Positions 53,413 to 62,946 of a stretch of 64,000 bases of DNA are shown here, piece by piece. Location: contig NC_022997.1 in assembly GCF_000503895.1 (NCBI RefSeq), forward strand, positions 1,818,501 to 1,882,500, in the 5' to 3' direction. The translations under genes and the position numbers were made by a program. The notes under the pieces were generated by a model. It saw nothing but the letters and a program-made list of their open reading frames with translations. It had not been told where the DNA came from and searched no databases. Positions within the stretch are counted from its first letter, which is position 1; every line of letters begins with the position of its first letter. Origin of the DNA: Hyphomicrobium nitrativorans NL23. GTDB lineage: Bacteria > Pseudomonadota > Alphaproteobacteria > Rhizobiales > Hyphomicrobiaceae.

Positions 53413-54624
53413 TCAGGGCTGCGGCGGCGGCATCGCTCCGGGGCCTGGTCCCGGCATCGCGCCCGGCGGCGGTCCGCCTGCACCGGGCATTCCTGGGAAT
53501 CCCGGCGGCAAGGCGCCGCCCGGCATGCCACCCGGACCGGGCATTCCGCCGGGCATTCCTGGCATCGCACCGGGCATGCCCGGCATCTGGTTCTGCGCGC
53601 CTTCGGTTTCGGCGGTCTCGTCCTCGACGAGTTCGTCGAGCTTCTTGTAGATCGTCTGCACCTTGGTCGGGTGGACCTGGAATTCCCAGCCTTTCGCGCG
53701 GTTTGTAATGTCGTCTGCGGCCGTCTTCGCGTCGCCCTCGCCGGTCGCTTCGATTCTGGCCCAGCCGCCGTCCATCTCGCGACGGACGCTCATCGCGATC
53801 TTGAGGCCGTTGTCGAGCGTGAGCGTCACGGTGCCGGCTTCGCCGCCCTTGGCCTCGGTTGCCTTGCGGGCTCTGTCGAGGTCGAGGAAAGACGACGCTT
53901 CGATGATGTTGTCGACGGCGTTGATGTAGCGGATTTTCTTTCCGTCCGGGATGGTGGCGAGCTGATGGCCTTTGCCTTCGTCGAGGCGCTTCACTTCGTA
54001 TTTCCGGTCGCCCGGAATTTCGACGGTGGCGCTGGCGATGGTCTCGGTTGGAACTTCGAACACGCGGGGAGCCGCCCAGTCGCGCAGCGCGGTGCCGCCC
54101 ACGATGCGCTCGTCCGCGAGCCAGCTCTGTGTCTCGCCCGGACGGCGGACATACGTGCCCGCAACCGTCATGCCGGACTGGCCGAAGCGGGTCTTGCCGG
54201 CGATGATCTCGCCGAGCTTTTCGCCGTCCTTGTCCTCAAGGCGGATCAAGCGGGCGACGTTGTCCTTCGCGGGATCGCTTACGTCGAGCAGGTGATAGCG
54301 GTCGGGCATCGCCGTCTTGGCTTCGACAAGCTCGGCTTCAGCGAGTGCGTTGACGAACGCGTGAACCTTCTCCGTGCTGGCCGGATAGCCATCCTCGCTT
54401 TGGATCGCCCACCGTTCGCCGGATTGCTCGATGGTGGCCGTGGTGCCGCCCTGCTCGATGATGATGCGCGCAAGGTTCGGCGCGGCCGCTTCCAGGTTGG
54501 GCAACACTTTGCCTGCGCTCTTGGTCCCGAGCGTCCAGGGGGCGTTGGCCGTGTACACGGTGGCTGCCGCGACGAGCGAAAGCGCGGCCGCTGCTGCCAG
54601 GACGGCGAACTGTCGGGGTGTCAT
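53413..54624 (-). CDS. DUF4340 protein of the Gld-type ABC operon, with Met/Pro/Gly tail
   Basis: The 403-residue protein has an N-terminal TM anchor (about 5-24) and an extracytoplasmic DUF4340 region with repeated beta-rich modules (AIIEQ-type strand near 55, RYHLLDVSDPAKDNVARLIRL). The last 65 residues are a low-complexity tail of MPG, GMPG and PPG units. DUF4340 proteins are encoded with GldG-like ABC components and probably form part of the same envelope complex. ATG 54624 was chosen as the first start before the TM helix; ggag lies 10 bases upstream. It is the last gene of the operon. Confidence 0.85.
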   Translation of the reverse strand: MTPRQFAVLAAAAALSLVAAATVYTANAPWTLGTKSAGKVLPNLEAAAPNLARIIIEQGGTTATIEQSGERWAIQSEDGYPASTEKVHAFVNALAEAELVEAKTAMPDRYHLLDVSDPAKDNVARLIRLEDKDGEKLGEIIAGKTRFGQSGMTVAGTYVRRPGETQSWLADERIVGGTALRDWAAPRVFEVPTETIASATVEIPGDRKYEVKRLDEGKGHQLATIPDGKKIRYINAVDNIIEASSFLDLDRARKATEAKGGEAGTVTLTLDNGLKIAMSVRREMDGGWARIEATGEGDAKTAADDITNRAKGWEFQVHPTKVQTIYKKLDELVEDETAETEGAQNQMPGMPGAMPGMPGGMPGPGGMPGGALPPGFPGMPGAGGPPPGAMPGPGPGAMPPPQP

Positions 54625-54655
54625 CGGTCTCGATCTCCGGCTTTTCTTGTCTGTC

Positions 54656-56662
54656 TTACGGCTTTGCGGACGGGCGGCGGCGAGAGCGCCATGCCGTCCA
54701 ACCCAAGCCGACCACCGCAATGAGAAGCGGCACGAGCGCGATGTTCGCGAACTTCAGCCAGCCGTCCAGGCTGTCGATGTTCTGGCGCAGCGCGAGTTTG
54801 ACCTGGCGCAATTCGCGGCGGGTCTCGACCATCTGGTTGCGGAAGCCGTCGATGGCCTCACGCTCCTTGTCGGAGACGATCACGTTGCCGGCGGCGGCCG
54901 CGCTCTGCAGCTTTTCGAGTTCCTGCTCGACGCTCTTAAGGCGCTCGGTGAGGGCCTGCTCCTTCTCGCGGTATTGACGCTCGGCGTCGCGGCGCAGTTC
55001 TTCAACCCGCGTGAAGGTCCGATCCTTGATGCCGCGTCCGCGCAGCGCGATGAGGTCGTCCGAGCCCGTCAGGTTCTCCAGTGCGCCGACGATGAAGGCG
55101 GCGTTGTGTGCATGAGGAATCACGAACTGACGGCCCATCATCTGGCGTGTTTCGGCCCAGAACTGGTCGGCGAGGATGTCGCTGTCGGCGACCACGATGG
55201 CGTTGATCGGGCCGGATGCGACGTGGTTCGGGCCGGGCGTCGCTTCGGCGGCGGGCTTGGCCTCTTCGGTCTTGTCGCCATCCTTTGCGTCGCCCGCCGC
55301 GCCGGTTCCGAGATCGGTGTCGTCCTTCGGCTGTCCGCCCGGAAACGCGCTCCTGGCCTCGCCCGAGACGCGGGCTGCGAGGGTCAGCGACTTGCCACCC
55401 GGCTTGTAGTCACGGAGCAGGCCGAGCGGATTGGAGCCCATGCCGGTGTGGCTCGCCGAAACCTCCATCGCGTCGGTGGACGTCGTGAGGATCGGTGTGA
55501 TCGTCGTCGAAGCGCCGGGCACCTGCGTCAGGTAGCCGGAGGAGGCGAGGTTGAGGTTATCGACGCCCTGAGACAGCACGTCCTGATTGTTGATGTTGTC
55601 GCCCGAGAGGCCGAGCCAGGCGACGAATTCGGTGACGGTGCCCTCGCTGCCGCGGCCGAACTGAACGCGGCGGGCGTTGCGGATGTCGGCTGCAACCTTG
55701 GTCGGGTCGAATTCGAGGCCCCAGGCCTTGAGCAGCTTGGTGAGTTCCGCGCGGCCTTCGCCCGGCACCTGCATGAGGTGGAACTGCGAGGCTTCCGGCA
55801 TCGGGTCGATGAGCGCGACCACCTTGCCGCCCTTCAGCACGTACTGGTCGATCGCGTAGGCGGCCTGAGCGGTGAGGCCCTTGGGCTGTGCGACGAGCAG
55901 CACGTCGATGCGGTTCGGGATCTCGGTGACGTCTTCGGCCAGCTTCTCGACGTCGAAGAACTCGCGGATCTGGGCCATGATCCCCCAAGCGGGCGTCTGC
56001 TGCTTGGTCATCGGGTTTTCGCCGCCATCGAGCGGAAGCGCGCTGATGACGCCGACGCGGCGCTTTTCCGGGCTCGACAGCGAATGGATGAGCTTGGTGA
56101 TCTCGTATTCGACGAAGTTCTCGCGATCCGGCGAGAAGAACGCGATCAGCTCATGGCCGTCGGTCGAGTTGGTGGCGGAGAGGCCGAAGTAGCCCATCTC
56201 GCCCTCGGCGTTGAGGCGGCGGCCGGTCAGACCCGAGGCGACGGCGCGGTCCTCCGCGTCGGAGAAGGGCTCGGGATCGAGATATTCGACCTGGAGCTTG
56301 CCGCCTGAGATGCGGCTGAATTCTTCGAGCATCGAGCGGATGCGCTCGAAATAGCGGGCGTGCGAGGGGGCGAGTTCGCCAAGTCGGCGCGAAAAGTAGA
56401 CGCGCGCCGCGATCGGCTCGTCCATCGCCTGCAGCACGGCGACCGAGCCGGGAGAGATCGAGTAGAGACGATCCTCCGTCAGGTCGGCCTTCCAGTTGCC
56501 GAAGACGTTCGACGAAATGAGATTGACGGAGAGAAGCAAAACACCGGCAAGGGCGAGGCCGCCCCACGCGAGCTTGGCTGCGGAAAGGTTGGACGCCCAG
56601 GCGACGAGGCCGGAGAACATCGCGGAAAGACGGGCGCGCACGGCGCTAAGAAGATCTGTCAT
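54656..56662 (-). CDS. GldG-like ABC transporter auxiliary/permease protein
   Basis: The 668-residue protein has an N-terminal TM helix (about 30-52), a large extracytoplasmic ABC-transporter auxiliary domain (DLTEDRLYSISPGSVAVLQ, IDVLLVAQPKGLTAQAAYAID), a coiled coil near 575-630 and a C-terminal TM helix followed by a basic end (RSRRRPSA). GldG-type proteins pair with GldA and GldF; in Bacteroidetes they serve gliding, elsewhere their role is unclear. ATG 56662 lies 11 bases after the GldF stop; a longer frame upstream overlaps that gene and is not coding. Confidence 0.9.
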   Translation of the reverse strand: MTDLLSAVRARLSAMFSGLVAWASNLSAAKLAWGGLALAGVLLLSVNLISSNVFGNWKADLTEDRLYSISPGSVAVLQAMDEPIAARVYFSRRLGELAPSHARYFERIRSMLEEFSRISGGKLQVEYLDPEPFSDAEDRAVASGLTGRRLNAEGEMGYFGLSATNSTDGHELIAFFSPDRENFVEYEITKLIHSLSSPEKRRVGVISALPLDGGENPMTKQQTPAWGIMAQIREFFDVEKLAEDVTEIPNRIDVLLVAQPKGLTAQAAYAIDQYVLKGGKVVALIDPMPEASQFHLMQVPGEGRAELTKLLKAWGLEFDPTKVAADIRNARRVQFGRGSEGTVTEFVAWLGLSGDNINNQDVLSQGVDNLNLASSGYLTQVPGASTTITPILTTSTDAMEVSASHTGMGSNPLGLLRDYKPGGKSLTLAARVSGEARSAFPGGQPKDDTDLGTGAAGDAKDGDKTEEAKPAAEATPGPNHVASGPINAIVVADSDILADQFWAETRQMMGRQFVIPHAHNAAFIVGALENLTGSDDLIALRGRGIKDRTFTRVEELRRDAERQYREKEQALTERLKSVEQELEKLQSAAAAGNVIVSDKEREAIDGFRNQMVETRRELRQVKLALRQNIDSLDGWLKFANIALVPLLIAVVGLGWTAWRSRRRPSAKP

Positions 56663-56673
56663 GATGCTCACTC

Positions 56674-57420
56674 TCAGGCGGATTTCTTCTGGCTGACGGC
56701 GATGGCGTTGGCGAACAACGCGAAGGCGATGAGCGACAGGAAGAAGATGATGGAGTCGAGGGTCAGGACGCCGCGCGTGATCTGCTCGTAGTGGGTGAGG
56801 AAGCTCATCGTCGCGACGCCGTCGGCGACGAAGCGCGGAGCCCACGCGCGGACGGAGTTCTGCACCAGCTCCATGCCGCTCGTCACGAACAGGAAGCACA
56901 CGGTTGCGGCCAGGATGAACGCGATCACCTGGTTCTTGGTCATCGCGGAGATGAAGGCGCCGATGGCGAGGAAGGCGCCGGCCATCAGGAAGCTGCCGAT
57001 GTAGCTTGCGAGGATCACGCCGTTATCGGGATCGCCGAGGTAGTTGACCGTGATCCACATCGGGAACGTCAGGACGAGCGCGAGGCCGATGAAGGCCCAG
57101 GCGGCCGCGAACTTTCCGAGGATCGCTTCCGTCGGCGAGATGGGGAGCGTCATCAGAAGCTCGATGGTGCCGCTCTTTCTCTCCTCGGCCCAGAGGCGCA
57201 TGGCGACGGCGGGCACGAGCAGCAGATAGAGCCAGGGATGATAGGCGAAGAACGCATGCAGGTTCGCCTGCCCGCGGTCGAAGAAGCCGCCGATGTAGAA
57301 GGCGAATGCGCCGGTGGCGGCGACGAAGATGGTGAGGAAGACGGCGGCAAGCGGCGTCGCGAAGTAGGCGGCGAACTCGCGCTTGGCGATGATGTAGGCG
57401 TTGCTCAGGGTATCGCGCAT
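56674..57420 (-). CDS. GldF-like ABC transporter permease
   Basis: This 248-residue ABC-2-type permease has six TM helices, with LWAEERKSGTIELLMTLPIS as the coupling region facing the ATPase. Its start at 57420 lies 4 bases after the ATPase stop. With the ATPase, GldG-like and DUF4340 genes it forms a four-gene operon. The transported substrate is unknown. Confidence 0.9.
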   Translation of the reverse strand: MRDTLSNAYIIAKREFAAYFATPLAAVFLTIFVAATGAFAFYIGGFFDRGQANLHAFFAYHPWLYLLLVPAVAMRLWAEERKSGTIELLMTLPISPTEAILGKFAAAWAFIGLALVLTFPMWITVNYLGDPDNGVILASYIGSFLMAGAFLAIGAFISAMTKNQVIAFILAATVCFLFVTSGMELVQNSVRAWAPRFVADGVATMSFLTHYEQITRGVLTLDSIIFFLSLIAFALFANAIAVSQKKSA

Positions 57421-57424
57421 GGGA

Positions 57425-58375
57425 TCAGGCCTGGGTCGAAGTGGTGATGTCGCGGAAGACGTCGTCGAGCTTTGCCCGTTCGACGAAGAGCTCCTGGTAG
57501 GGGAGCTGCTCGCGGGCCAGAAGCTCGCCAATCGCTTTCGCGGGGGTGGAGCCGTTCTTCGGCAGCGCCCGAAGCTGGATCAGGCCGCCGGTTTTGCCGG
57601 CCGTTTCGACGGCGGCGACCTCGGGAAGGTTCTGTACCGCGTTGGCGATCCGCTCGGCGTCGGTCTCGGCCACCTTAATCGCGACGGCGCCGTGGCTCGC
57701 CGCGCGGCCCAGCAGGCTCTCTGCGGTGCCGTCGGCGATGATGCGGCCCTTGTTAATGATGACGGCGCGCGTGCAAACGGCTTCGACTTCCTCGAGGATG
57801 TGGGTCGAGACGATGATCGCCTTCGTCGCCGCCATCTCGCGGATCAGCTCGCGGACATGGTGTTTCTGGTTGGGGTCGAGGCCATCGGTCGGTTCGTCCA
57901 TGATCAGGACGGGCGGGTCGTGCAGGATCGCCTGGGCGATGCCGACGCGGCGCTTGTAGCCCTTGGACAGCGTTTCGATGCGCTGGTCGACGACGCCGCC
58001 GAGGCCTGCGCGTCCGATAGCGGCTGCAACCCGTGTGTCGACGTCGGCGCCGCGGTAGCCGCGGATTTCCGCGATGAAGGCGAGGAAGGTGGTGGGCGTC
58101 ATGTCGCCGTAGGCCGGGGCGCCTTCCGGCAGGTAGCCGAGCCGGGTTTTCGCGGCTTTCGGCGTTGCTTGCACATCGAAGTCGCAGATGCGCGCGGTGC
58201 CGGCGTCGGGTTCGAGAAAGCCCGCGATCATTTTCATGGTCGTGGATTTTCCGGCGCCGTTCGGTCCCAGAAAGCCCAGAACTTCGCCTTTTTTTACGGA
58301 GAGAGAGATCCCGTCGACGGCTGTAATCGCGCCGAAAGTCTTTCTCAGGCCGTCGGCCTCAATGAGAGCCGCCAT
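57425..58375 (-). CDS. GldA-like ABC transporter ATPase
   Basis: The 316-residue ATPase has Walker A GPNGAGKST (about 38-46), Q-loop region YLPEGAPAYGDMT, a signature motif of the form TLSKGYKRRVGIAQ in place of LSGGQ (as in GldA/NosF-like members), Walker B VLIMDEPTDGLDP and the switch His in STHILEE. The C-terminal 80 residues form the extra domain of this subfamily. It is the first gene of the operon. Confidence 0.93.
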   Translation of the reverse strand: MAALIEADGLRKTFGAITAVDGISLSVKKGEVLGFLGPNGAGKSTTMKMIAGFLEPDAGTARICDFDVQATPKAAKTRLGYLPEGAPAYGDMTPTTFLAFIAEIRGYRGADVDTRVAAAIGRAGLGGVVDQRIETLSKGYKRRVGIAQAILHDPPVLIMDEPTDGLDPNQKHHVRELIREMAATKAIIVSTHILEEVEAVCTRAVIINKGRIIADGTAESLLGRAASHGAVAIKVAETDAERIANAVQNLPEVAAVETAGKTGGLIQLRALPKNGSTPAKAIGELLAREQLPYQELFVERAKLDDVFRDITTSTQA

Positions 58376-58665
58376 CTCGCAAGTCCTCCCTGTGCCGGCA
58401 TAGGCTGCCGAACGTGTCGCGTGCGAAGCGCGAATTTATTGAGATGCGTGCTCGTTTCAAGGAAAAAGGCGCTGATTTTGCTCGCCTTAAGAAAAGTTCA
58501 TCCTACGTAGGGACTGGCGCGTGGGTTAGGAGTGTGCTTTGCGCGCGCGTTGATCGGCGCTCGCGTGGCGCGGAATGTCATCCCCTGCCTCGTGGGGATG
58601 CCGTCTTGTTCGCAGATGGCGAATTTGCCATGTCTGGCTGCTTGTTCAGCTCGGAGCCCGATACG

Positions 58666-59445
58666 ATGGCCGCTGCCCCCGCCGCAAACCCGCATAGTCC
58701 GCCGCCGCCTCTCGACGTCATCCCAGCGTCCCTTTGGGCGCCGCGCCGGTCGGACGCGTGGTGGTGGCTTTATTTGCCGCTCGTGCTGTTCGCCGCTCTG
58801 CTCACGATCTCGCTCGCGTGGCCCGATTTCTATCGCGCCTACATTCTTCCCGAGGGCTACGGATTTCTGGAACTCGGTCATTTCCTCATTCCGTTCGCGG
58901 CCGCCATTCTTTCGTTGCGGCTTTTGCTGCTCCGCTTGGTGCGGGAAAGCTGGCCGCTGTGGCTGTTCATTCTCGTATTCGGCCTCGGCAATTTTTACAT
59001 CGCGGGCGAGGAGCACAGTTGGGGTCAGCATTTCTTCAACTGGAGCACGCCGGCCTATTGGTCCGAACTCAACCGGCAAGCCGAGACGAACCTGCACAAC
59101 GTCTCGCACTGGTTCAATCACCGCCCGAGACTGGTGCTGGAAATCGGGATTGCAATCGGCGGCATTCTGATCCCGCTCATTCAGTCGCGCGCCGGGCTCT
59201 TTCGCCAGCCGCTGCTGGCGCTGCTCACGCCGCCAGTGCAACTCACCGTCGTCGCGGTCGTCGCGCTCGTGGTGAAGGTGATCAATCACCTTTGGAAAGG
59301 CGACGTCGTGGGGAAGGAACTGCTCATCCGCCCGAGCGAAGCGCTCGAAACGTTCATCTATCTTTTTCTGATTTATTACGTGATCGTGCTGGGGCGGCGT
59401 CTTTCCGCGCTCGACGCGGCGGGCGTGCGTCACGTTCCGCTCTAG
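58666..59445 (+). CDS. Conserved membrane protein with EExSWGQ motif, unknown function
   Basis: The 259-residue protein has about six TM helices and a conserved polar block GEEHSWGQHFFNWSTP, followed by QAETNLHN, which is the hallmark of a widespread uncharacterised membrane family. The clustered Glu, His and Asn residues suggest a metal or catalytic site in the membrane plane, which is inference. ATG 58666 has ggag 9 bases upstream; ATG 58630 is an alternative. It is divergent from the Gld operon. Confidence 0.78.
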   Translation: MAAAPAANPHSPPPPLDVIPASLWAPRRSDAWWWLYLPLVLFAALLTISLAWPDFYRAYILPEGYGFLELGHFLIPFAAAILSLRLLLLRLVRESWPLWLFILVFGLGNFYIAGEEHSWGQHFFNWSTPAYWSELNRQAETNLHNVSHWFNHRPRLVLEIGIAIGGILIPLIQSRAGLFRQPLLALLTPPVQLTVVAVVALVVKVINHLWKGDVVGKELLIRPSEALETFIYLFLIYYVIVLGRRLSALDAAGVRHVPL

Positions 59446-59457
59446 CGGACGCTGCGA

Positions 59458-59721
59458 TCAGCGCGAGAGCGTCAGGCTGCCGGAGCGGGATGCGACCGAG
59501 TAGGTGCCGTAAAACGGTACGCCCTTTCGGGGGCCGGACGATAGGCGCCCTTTGAGGTCGAAGCTCCAGCCGTCGGCGTGCTCGATCATCTCGTCGATGT
59601 CGGCGTCGACGGGCTCGTCGCCGATGCGAAAGTGTACGGGCTCGCGTCCCGGATACACGAGCGCCCACTGCAAGGCTGGCTTGTCGGGACCATCGGAGAT
59701 TTTCAGAACGGCTTCGGTCAT
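59458..59721 (-). CDS. Small conserved hypothetical protein
   Basis: The 87-residue protein is probably all-beta: VLKISDGPDKPALQWALVYP, then an acidic middle (GDEPVDADIDEMIEHADGW) and SVASRSGSLTLSR at the end. The ribosome-binding site ggagg is 9 bases upstream of the ATG, supporting expression. No family was recognised. It follows the next gene upstream (59748-60008) by 26 bases, so the two may share a transcript. Confidence 0.65.
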   Translation of the reverse strand: MTEAVLKISDGPDKPALQWALVYPGREPVHFRIGDEPVDADIDEMIEHADGWSFDLKGRLSSGPRKGVPFYGTYSVASRSGSLTLSR

Positions 59722-59747
59722 CGCTTACGCCTCCTCCCTGTCTCTGC

Positions 59748-60008
59748 TTACGAGCGTGTGCCGAGGGTTGCGGGATCGATGACAGGGCCGCGCCCGTTTG
59801 CGCCCGTCGGCGGCCAGGCTTCCTTGCCGAGTGCCACGTCTTTCAGCGTATCGATATCGCGAAGCCCCTTCTCGGCGGCCCCGAATACGCGCTTCGCCAT
59901 CAACTCGACCGGGACGTCCACGCCGCTCGCTGCGGCTTCCTCGCTCGCTCTTTCGATGGCTTCCTGCAGCCGTTTGAGTTCGTCCTGGGTGTAAGACGCA
60001 ACGTTCAT
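59748..60008 (-). CDS. Small conserved hypothetical protein
   Basis: The 86-residue soluble helical protein starts MNVASYTQDELKRLQEAIER and has a C-terminal Pro/Gly-rich end. The start was placed at 60008 because aaggag then lies 8 bases upstream, whereas for the ATG at 60014 it would be too close. It is divergent from sitA and so shares the Fur-box region. Confidence 0.6.
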   Translation of the reverse strand: MNVASYTQDELKRLQEAIERASEEAAASGVDVPVELMAKRVFGAAEKGLRDIDTLKDVALGKEAWPPTGANGRGPVIDPATLGTRS

Positions 60009-60111
60009 TCCCATGTCTCCTTCGCGTGCTTGCAGTTGGAGAGCCCGCGCGGCTGCGCGACGCGACTGAACTTGAACGCATGCCGACGGCAGCGGTTCCT
60101 TGGGTCATAAA

Positions 60112-60155
60112 TGAGAATGGTTCGCAATACTGTTGACAATTGAGAATCGTTCGCA
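60112..60155 (+). promoter_or_regulatory. Two Fur/Mur-type boxes overlapping the sitABCD promoter
   Basis: Two near-identical direct repeats, tgagaatggttcgcaa (60112-60127) and tgagaatcgttcgcat (60141-60156), resemble Fur-family operators of the tgagaatnattctca type in their first half. A -35-like ttgaca lies between them (60133-60138), with a -10-like hexamer just after the second box. Binding by Fur or Mur would block the promoter when iron or manganese is plentiful. Confidence 0.7.
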
Positions 60156-60200
60156 TAAAGCTTCGGTGTGTGACACGATGCGAAAATCAAGGTGGGACGA

Positions 60201-61184
60201 ATGGTTGTGACAAAGGGGCGGGCCGGTTTCCGGCTTGGAGTTTCGGCGCGTTCGCGGGGAGCGTTGCCTCGATCGGCAATGACATCCGCGATGGCGTTTT
60301 GCTGGGCGCTTGCCGCCATTGCGATGGCGCATCCTGCGCACGCAGAAGAGCCGAAGGCGCGGGCGGAGCCGTTGCAGGTCGTCACCACATTTACGGTGAT
60401 CCGGGACATTGCGCAGAACGTGGCGGGGGACGCAGCCGTTGTCTCCTCCATCACGCGACCGGGGGCCGAGATCCACGACTATCAGCCGACGCCTGGCGAT
60501 ATCGTGAAAGCGCAGTCGGCCGACCTCGTGCTTTGGAACGGCCTCAATCTCGAACGCTGGTTCGAGCGCTTTTTCGAGAATGTGCGCGATGTGCCGAGTG
60601 CGGTGGTGAGCGAGGGCGTGGAGCCGATGGGCATCGGTGAAGGGCCGTATACCGGCAAGCCCAATCCGCACGCGTGGATGTCTCCCACGGCGGCGCTCGT
60701 CTATGTCGAGAACATCCGCAAGGCGTTGAGCCAGCACGATCCCGTGAATGCCGAAGTCTATGCGGCAAACGCGGCCGCATACAGCGAGAAGATCAAGACG
60801 CTCGATGCGTCCGTGCGTTCACGGATGGCGGGCATTCCCGATGGGCAGCGGTGGCTTGTCACCAGCGAAGGCGCCTTCAGCTATCTCGCGCGCGACTACG
60901 ACATGAAGGAAGCGTTCCTGTGGCCCATCAACGCGGACGAGCAGGGCACGCCGCAGCAGGTTCGGCGGGTGATCGATCTCGTGCGCGCCAACGGCATCCC
61001 GGTGGTGTTCAGCGAGAGCACGGTTTCCGACAAGCCTGCGCGTCAGGTGGCCAAGGAAACGGGCGCGCGGTATGGTGGCGTGCTTTATGTCGATAGCCTG
61101 AGCACCGAGGACGGGCCCGTGCCGACCTATCTGGATCTTCTGCGCGTGACGGTGGAAACGATCGTCGAGGGCTTCACGTCGTGA
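60201..61184 (+). CDS. sitA: Manganese/iron ABC transporter substrate-binding protein SitA
   Basis: The 327-residue cluster A-I metal-binding protein carries a signal peptide (about 20-49, ending PAHAEE). The four metal ligands are visible: His in [11 protein letters not shown], His in [10 protein letters not shown], Glu in [10 protein letters not shown] and Asp in [16 protein letters not shown]. No His-rich loop is present, favouring Mn/Fe over Zn. ATG 60201 has aaggtggg close upstream; a GTG at 60192 is possible. It is the first gene of a four-gene overlapping operon under Fur-type boxes. Confidence 0.93.
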   Translation: MVVTKGRAGFRLGVSARSRGALPRSAMTSAMAFCWALAAIAMAHPAHAEEPKARAEPLQVVTTFTVIRDIAQNVAGDAAVVSSITRPGAEIHDYQPTPGDIVKAQSADLVLWNGLNLERWFERFFENVRDVPSAVVSEGVEPMGIGEGPYTGKPNPHAWMSPTAALVYVENIRKALSQHDPVNAEVYAANAAAYSEKIKTLDASVRSRMAGIPDGQRWLVTSEGAFSYLARDYDMKEAFLWPINADEQGTPQQVRRVIDLVRANGIPVVFSESTVSDKPARQVAKETGARYGGVLYVDSLSTEDGPVPTYLDLLRVTVETIVEGFTS

Positions 61185-62098
61185 TCTCCGGCACGGTGCA
61201 GAGTGCTGCGTCTCCTGGCCTCGAACGCCAGGGGACGCCGTTCATTGAGGCGGACGGTCTCTCGGTTGTCTACGCGAACGGGCATCTCGCCCTCCGCGAC
61301 ATGAGCTTTGCGCTGCAAGGCGGGACCATCACCGGCCTCGTCGGCGTCAACGGGTCCGGAAAATCCACCCTGTTCAAGGCGATTATGGGGTTCGTGCGGC
61401 CGACGCGCGGCACCATCCGGATCGCCGCGCGCCCCGTCTCCGAGGCGCTTCGGCAGAATATGGTCGCGTACGTTCCGCAGAGCGAGGACGTGGACTGGAA
61501 TTTTCCCGTCCTCGTCGAGGACGTGGTGATGATGGGCCGTTACGGCCATATGGGCTTTCTGCGTATTCCGTCGAAGGTGGATCGCACCAAGGTGGCGGAG
61601 GCGCTCGACCGTGTCGGCATGAGTGCGTTTCGCACGCGTCAGATCGGAGAGTTGTCCGGCGGGCAGAAGAAGCGCGTCTTTCTTGCCCGTGCGCTGGCGC
61701 AAGAGGCGAAGATCGTGCTTCTCGACGAGCCGTTCACGGGTGTGGACGTGACGACGGAAGCGGCCATCGTCGATCTCCTGCGTGAACTGCGGGCACAGGG
61801 GCATCTCATGCTCGTTTCGACGCACAATCTCGGCAGCGTGCCGGAGTTCTGCGATCATGTGCTCCTGATCAACCGCGGCCTCGTTGCGGCGGGGCCGACC
61901 GCGGAAACGTTCACGCAGGCGAACCTGGAAGCGACGTTCGGCGGCGTTCTCCGGCACTTCAAGCTCGCAGGCGCCGATCTGCATGACGACGACGACCGGC
62001 GCTCTCTGACCGTGCTCACCGACGACGAGCGCCCGCTGGTGTTCTATGGCGAAGCTGGCTCAGAACCGCGCGGGCGCGCGAAGGACGAGGGCGCATGA
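61181..62098 (+). CDS. sitB: Manganese/iron ABC transporter ATPase SitB
   Basis: The 305-residue ATPase has Walker [10 protein letters not shown], the Q-loop [12 protein letters not shown], signature [15 protein letters not shown] and Walker [13 protein letters not shown], typical of metal importers. The GTG start overlaps the sitA stop by four bases (GTGA), so translation is coupled. The last 40 residues form a charged tail beyond the usual end. Confidence 0.94.
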   Translation: MISGTVQSAASPGLERQGTPFIEADGLSVVYANGHLALRDMSFALQGGTITGLVGVNGSGKSTLFKAIMGFVRPTRGTIRIAARPVSEALRQNMVAYVPQSEDVDWNFPVLVEDVVMMGRYGHMGFLRIPSKVDRTKVAEALDRVGMSAFRTRQIGELSGGQKKRVFLARALAQEAKIVLLDEPFTGVDVTTEAAIVDLLRELRAQGHLMLVSTHNLGSVPEFCDHVLLINRGLVAAGPTAETFTQANLEATFGGVLRHFKLAGADLHDDDDRRSLTVLTDDERPLVFYGEAGSEPRGRAKDEGA

Positions 62099-62946
62099 GC
62101 GAGCTCCTCGTTCCGTTCGAATACGAATACATGGTGCGGGCCATGTGGGTGGCCGGGCTCGTCGGCGCCGTGTGCGCGTTTCTTTCCGCCTATCTCATGC
62201 TCAAGGGATGGTCGCTGATGGGAGACGCGCTCGCGCACGCCATCGTGCCGGGTGTCGCGGGAGCCTATCTGCTCAAGATCCCGTTCGCGGCGGGGGCGTT
62301 TGTGGCCGGTTTTCTTGCCGCGCTCGGCATGTGGCTCGTCCGGCAAACGACGAAGCTGCGCGAGGATGCCGTGATCGGCGTCGTGTTCACGACGTTTTTT
62401 GCGGCAGGGCTTCTGATCGCGTCGATCAATCCAACTGCCGTCAATGTGCAAACCATCGTGCTCGGGAACATTCTCGGCATTTCGGACGAGGATGCGCTGC
62501 AGGTGGTGCTGATCGCGGGCGTTTCGCTGGTCGTGCTGGTGCTCAAGTGGAAGGATCTCATGCTCGTCTTCTTCGACGAGCAGCAGGCGCGCGTCGTGGG
62601 GCTCAATCCGAATGCGCTCAAAATTCTGTTCTTTACGCTTCTGAGCGCGTCGGCGGTGGCTGCGTTGCAGACGGTCGGCGCCTGCCTTGTCATCGCGATG
62701 GTGGTGACGCCCGGCGCGACGGCGTATCTTCTGACCGACCGCTTCGGGCGTCTGATCGCGATCAGTGTCGCGATCGGTGCGGGCACCGGCGTCGTCGGCA
62801 CCTACATCAGCTTCTTTCTCGACGGCGCGACGGGCGGCGTGATCGTTGTCCTGCAGACGCTGATCTTCTTTGCCGCCTTCTATTTCGCGCCTCGGCATGG
62901 CCTCTTGGCGTCCCGTCGCGGGAAGGCTGCGGAGGACGGCGCCTGA
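62095..62946 (+). CDS. sitC: Manganese/iron ABC transporter permease SitC
   Basis: The 283-residue permease of the ABC-3 family has about eight TM helices. [26 protein letters not shown] and [14 protein letters not shown] are family signatures. Its ATG overlaps the sitB stop (ATGA). It is similar in sequence to the following permease, as expected for a two-permease Sit system. Confidence 0.93.
   Translation: MSELLVPFEYEYMVRAMWVAGLVGAVCAFLSAYLMLKGWSLMGDALAHAIVPGVAGAYLLKIPFAAGAFVAGFLAALGMWLVRQTTKLREDAVIGVVFTTFFAAGLLIASINPTAVNVQTIVLGNILGISDEDALQVVLIAGVSLVVLVLKWKDLMLVFFDEQQARVVGLNPNALKILFFTLLSASAVAALQTVGACLVIAMVVTPGATAYLLTDRFGRLIAISVAIGAGTGVVGTYISFFLDGATGGVIVVLQTLIFFAAFYFAPRHGLLASRRGKAAEDGA

Noticed and set aside
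54431-56308. Plus-strand frame of 625 codons opposite the GldG-like and DUF4340 genes
   Set aside because: Shadow frame crossing two real genes and their junction.
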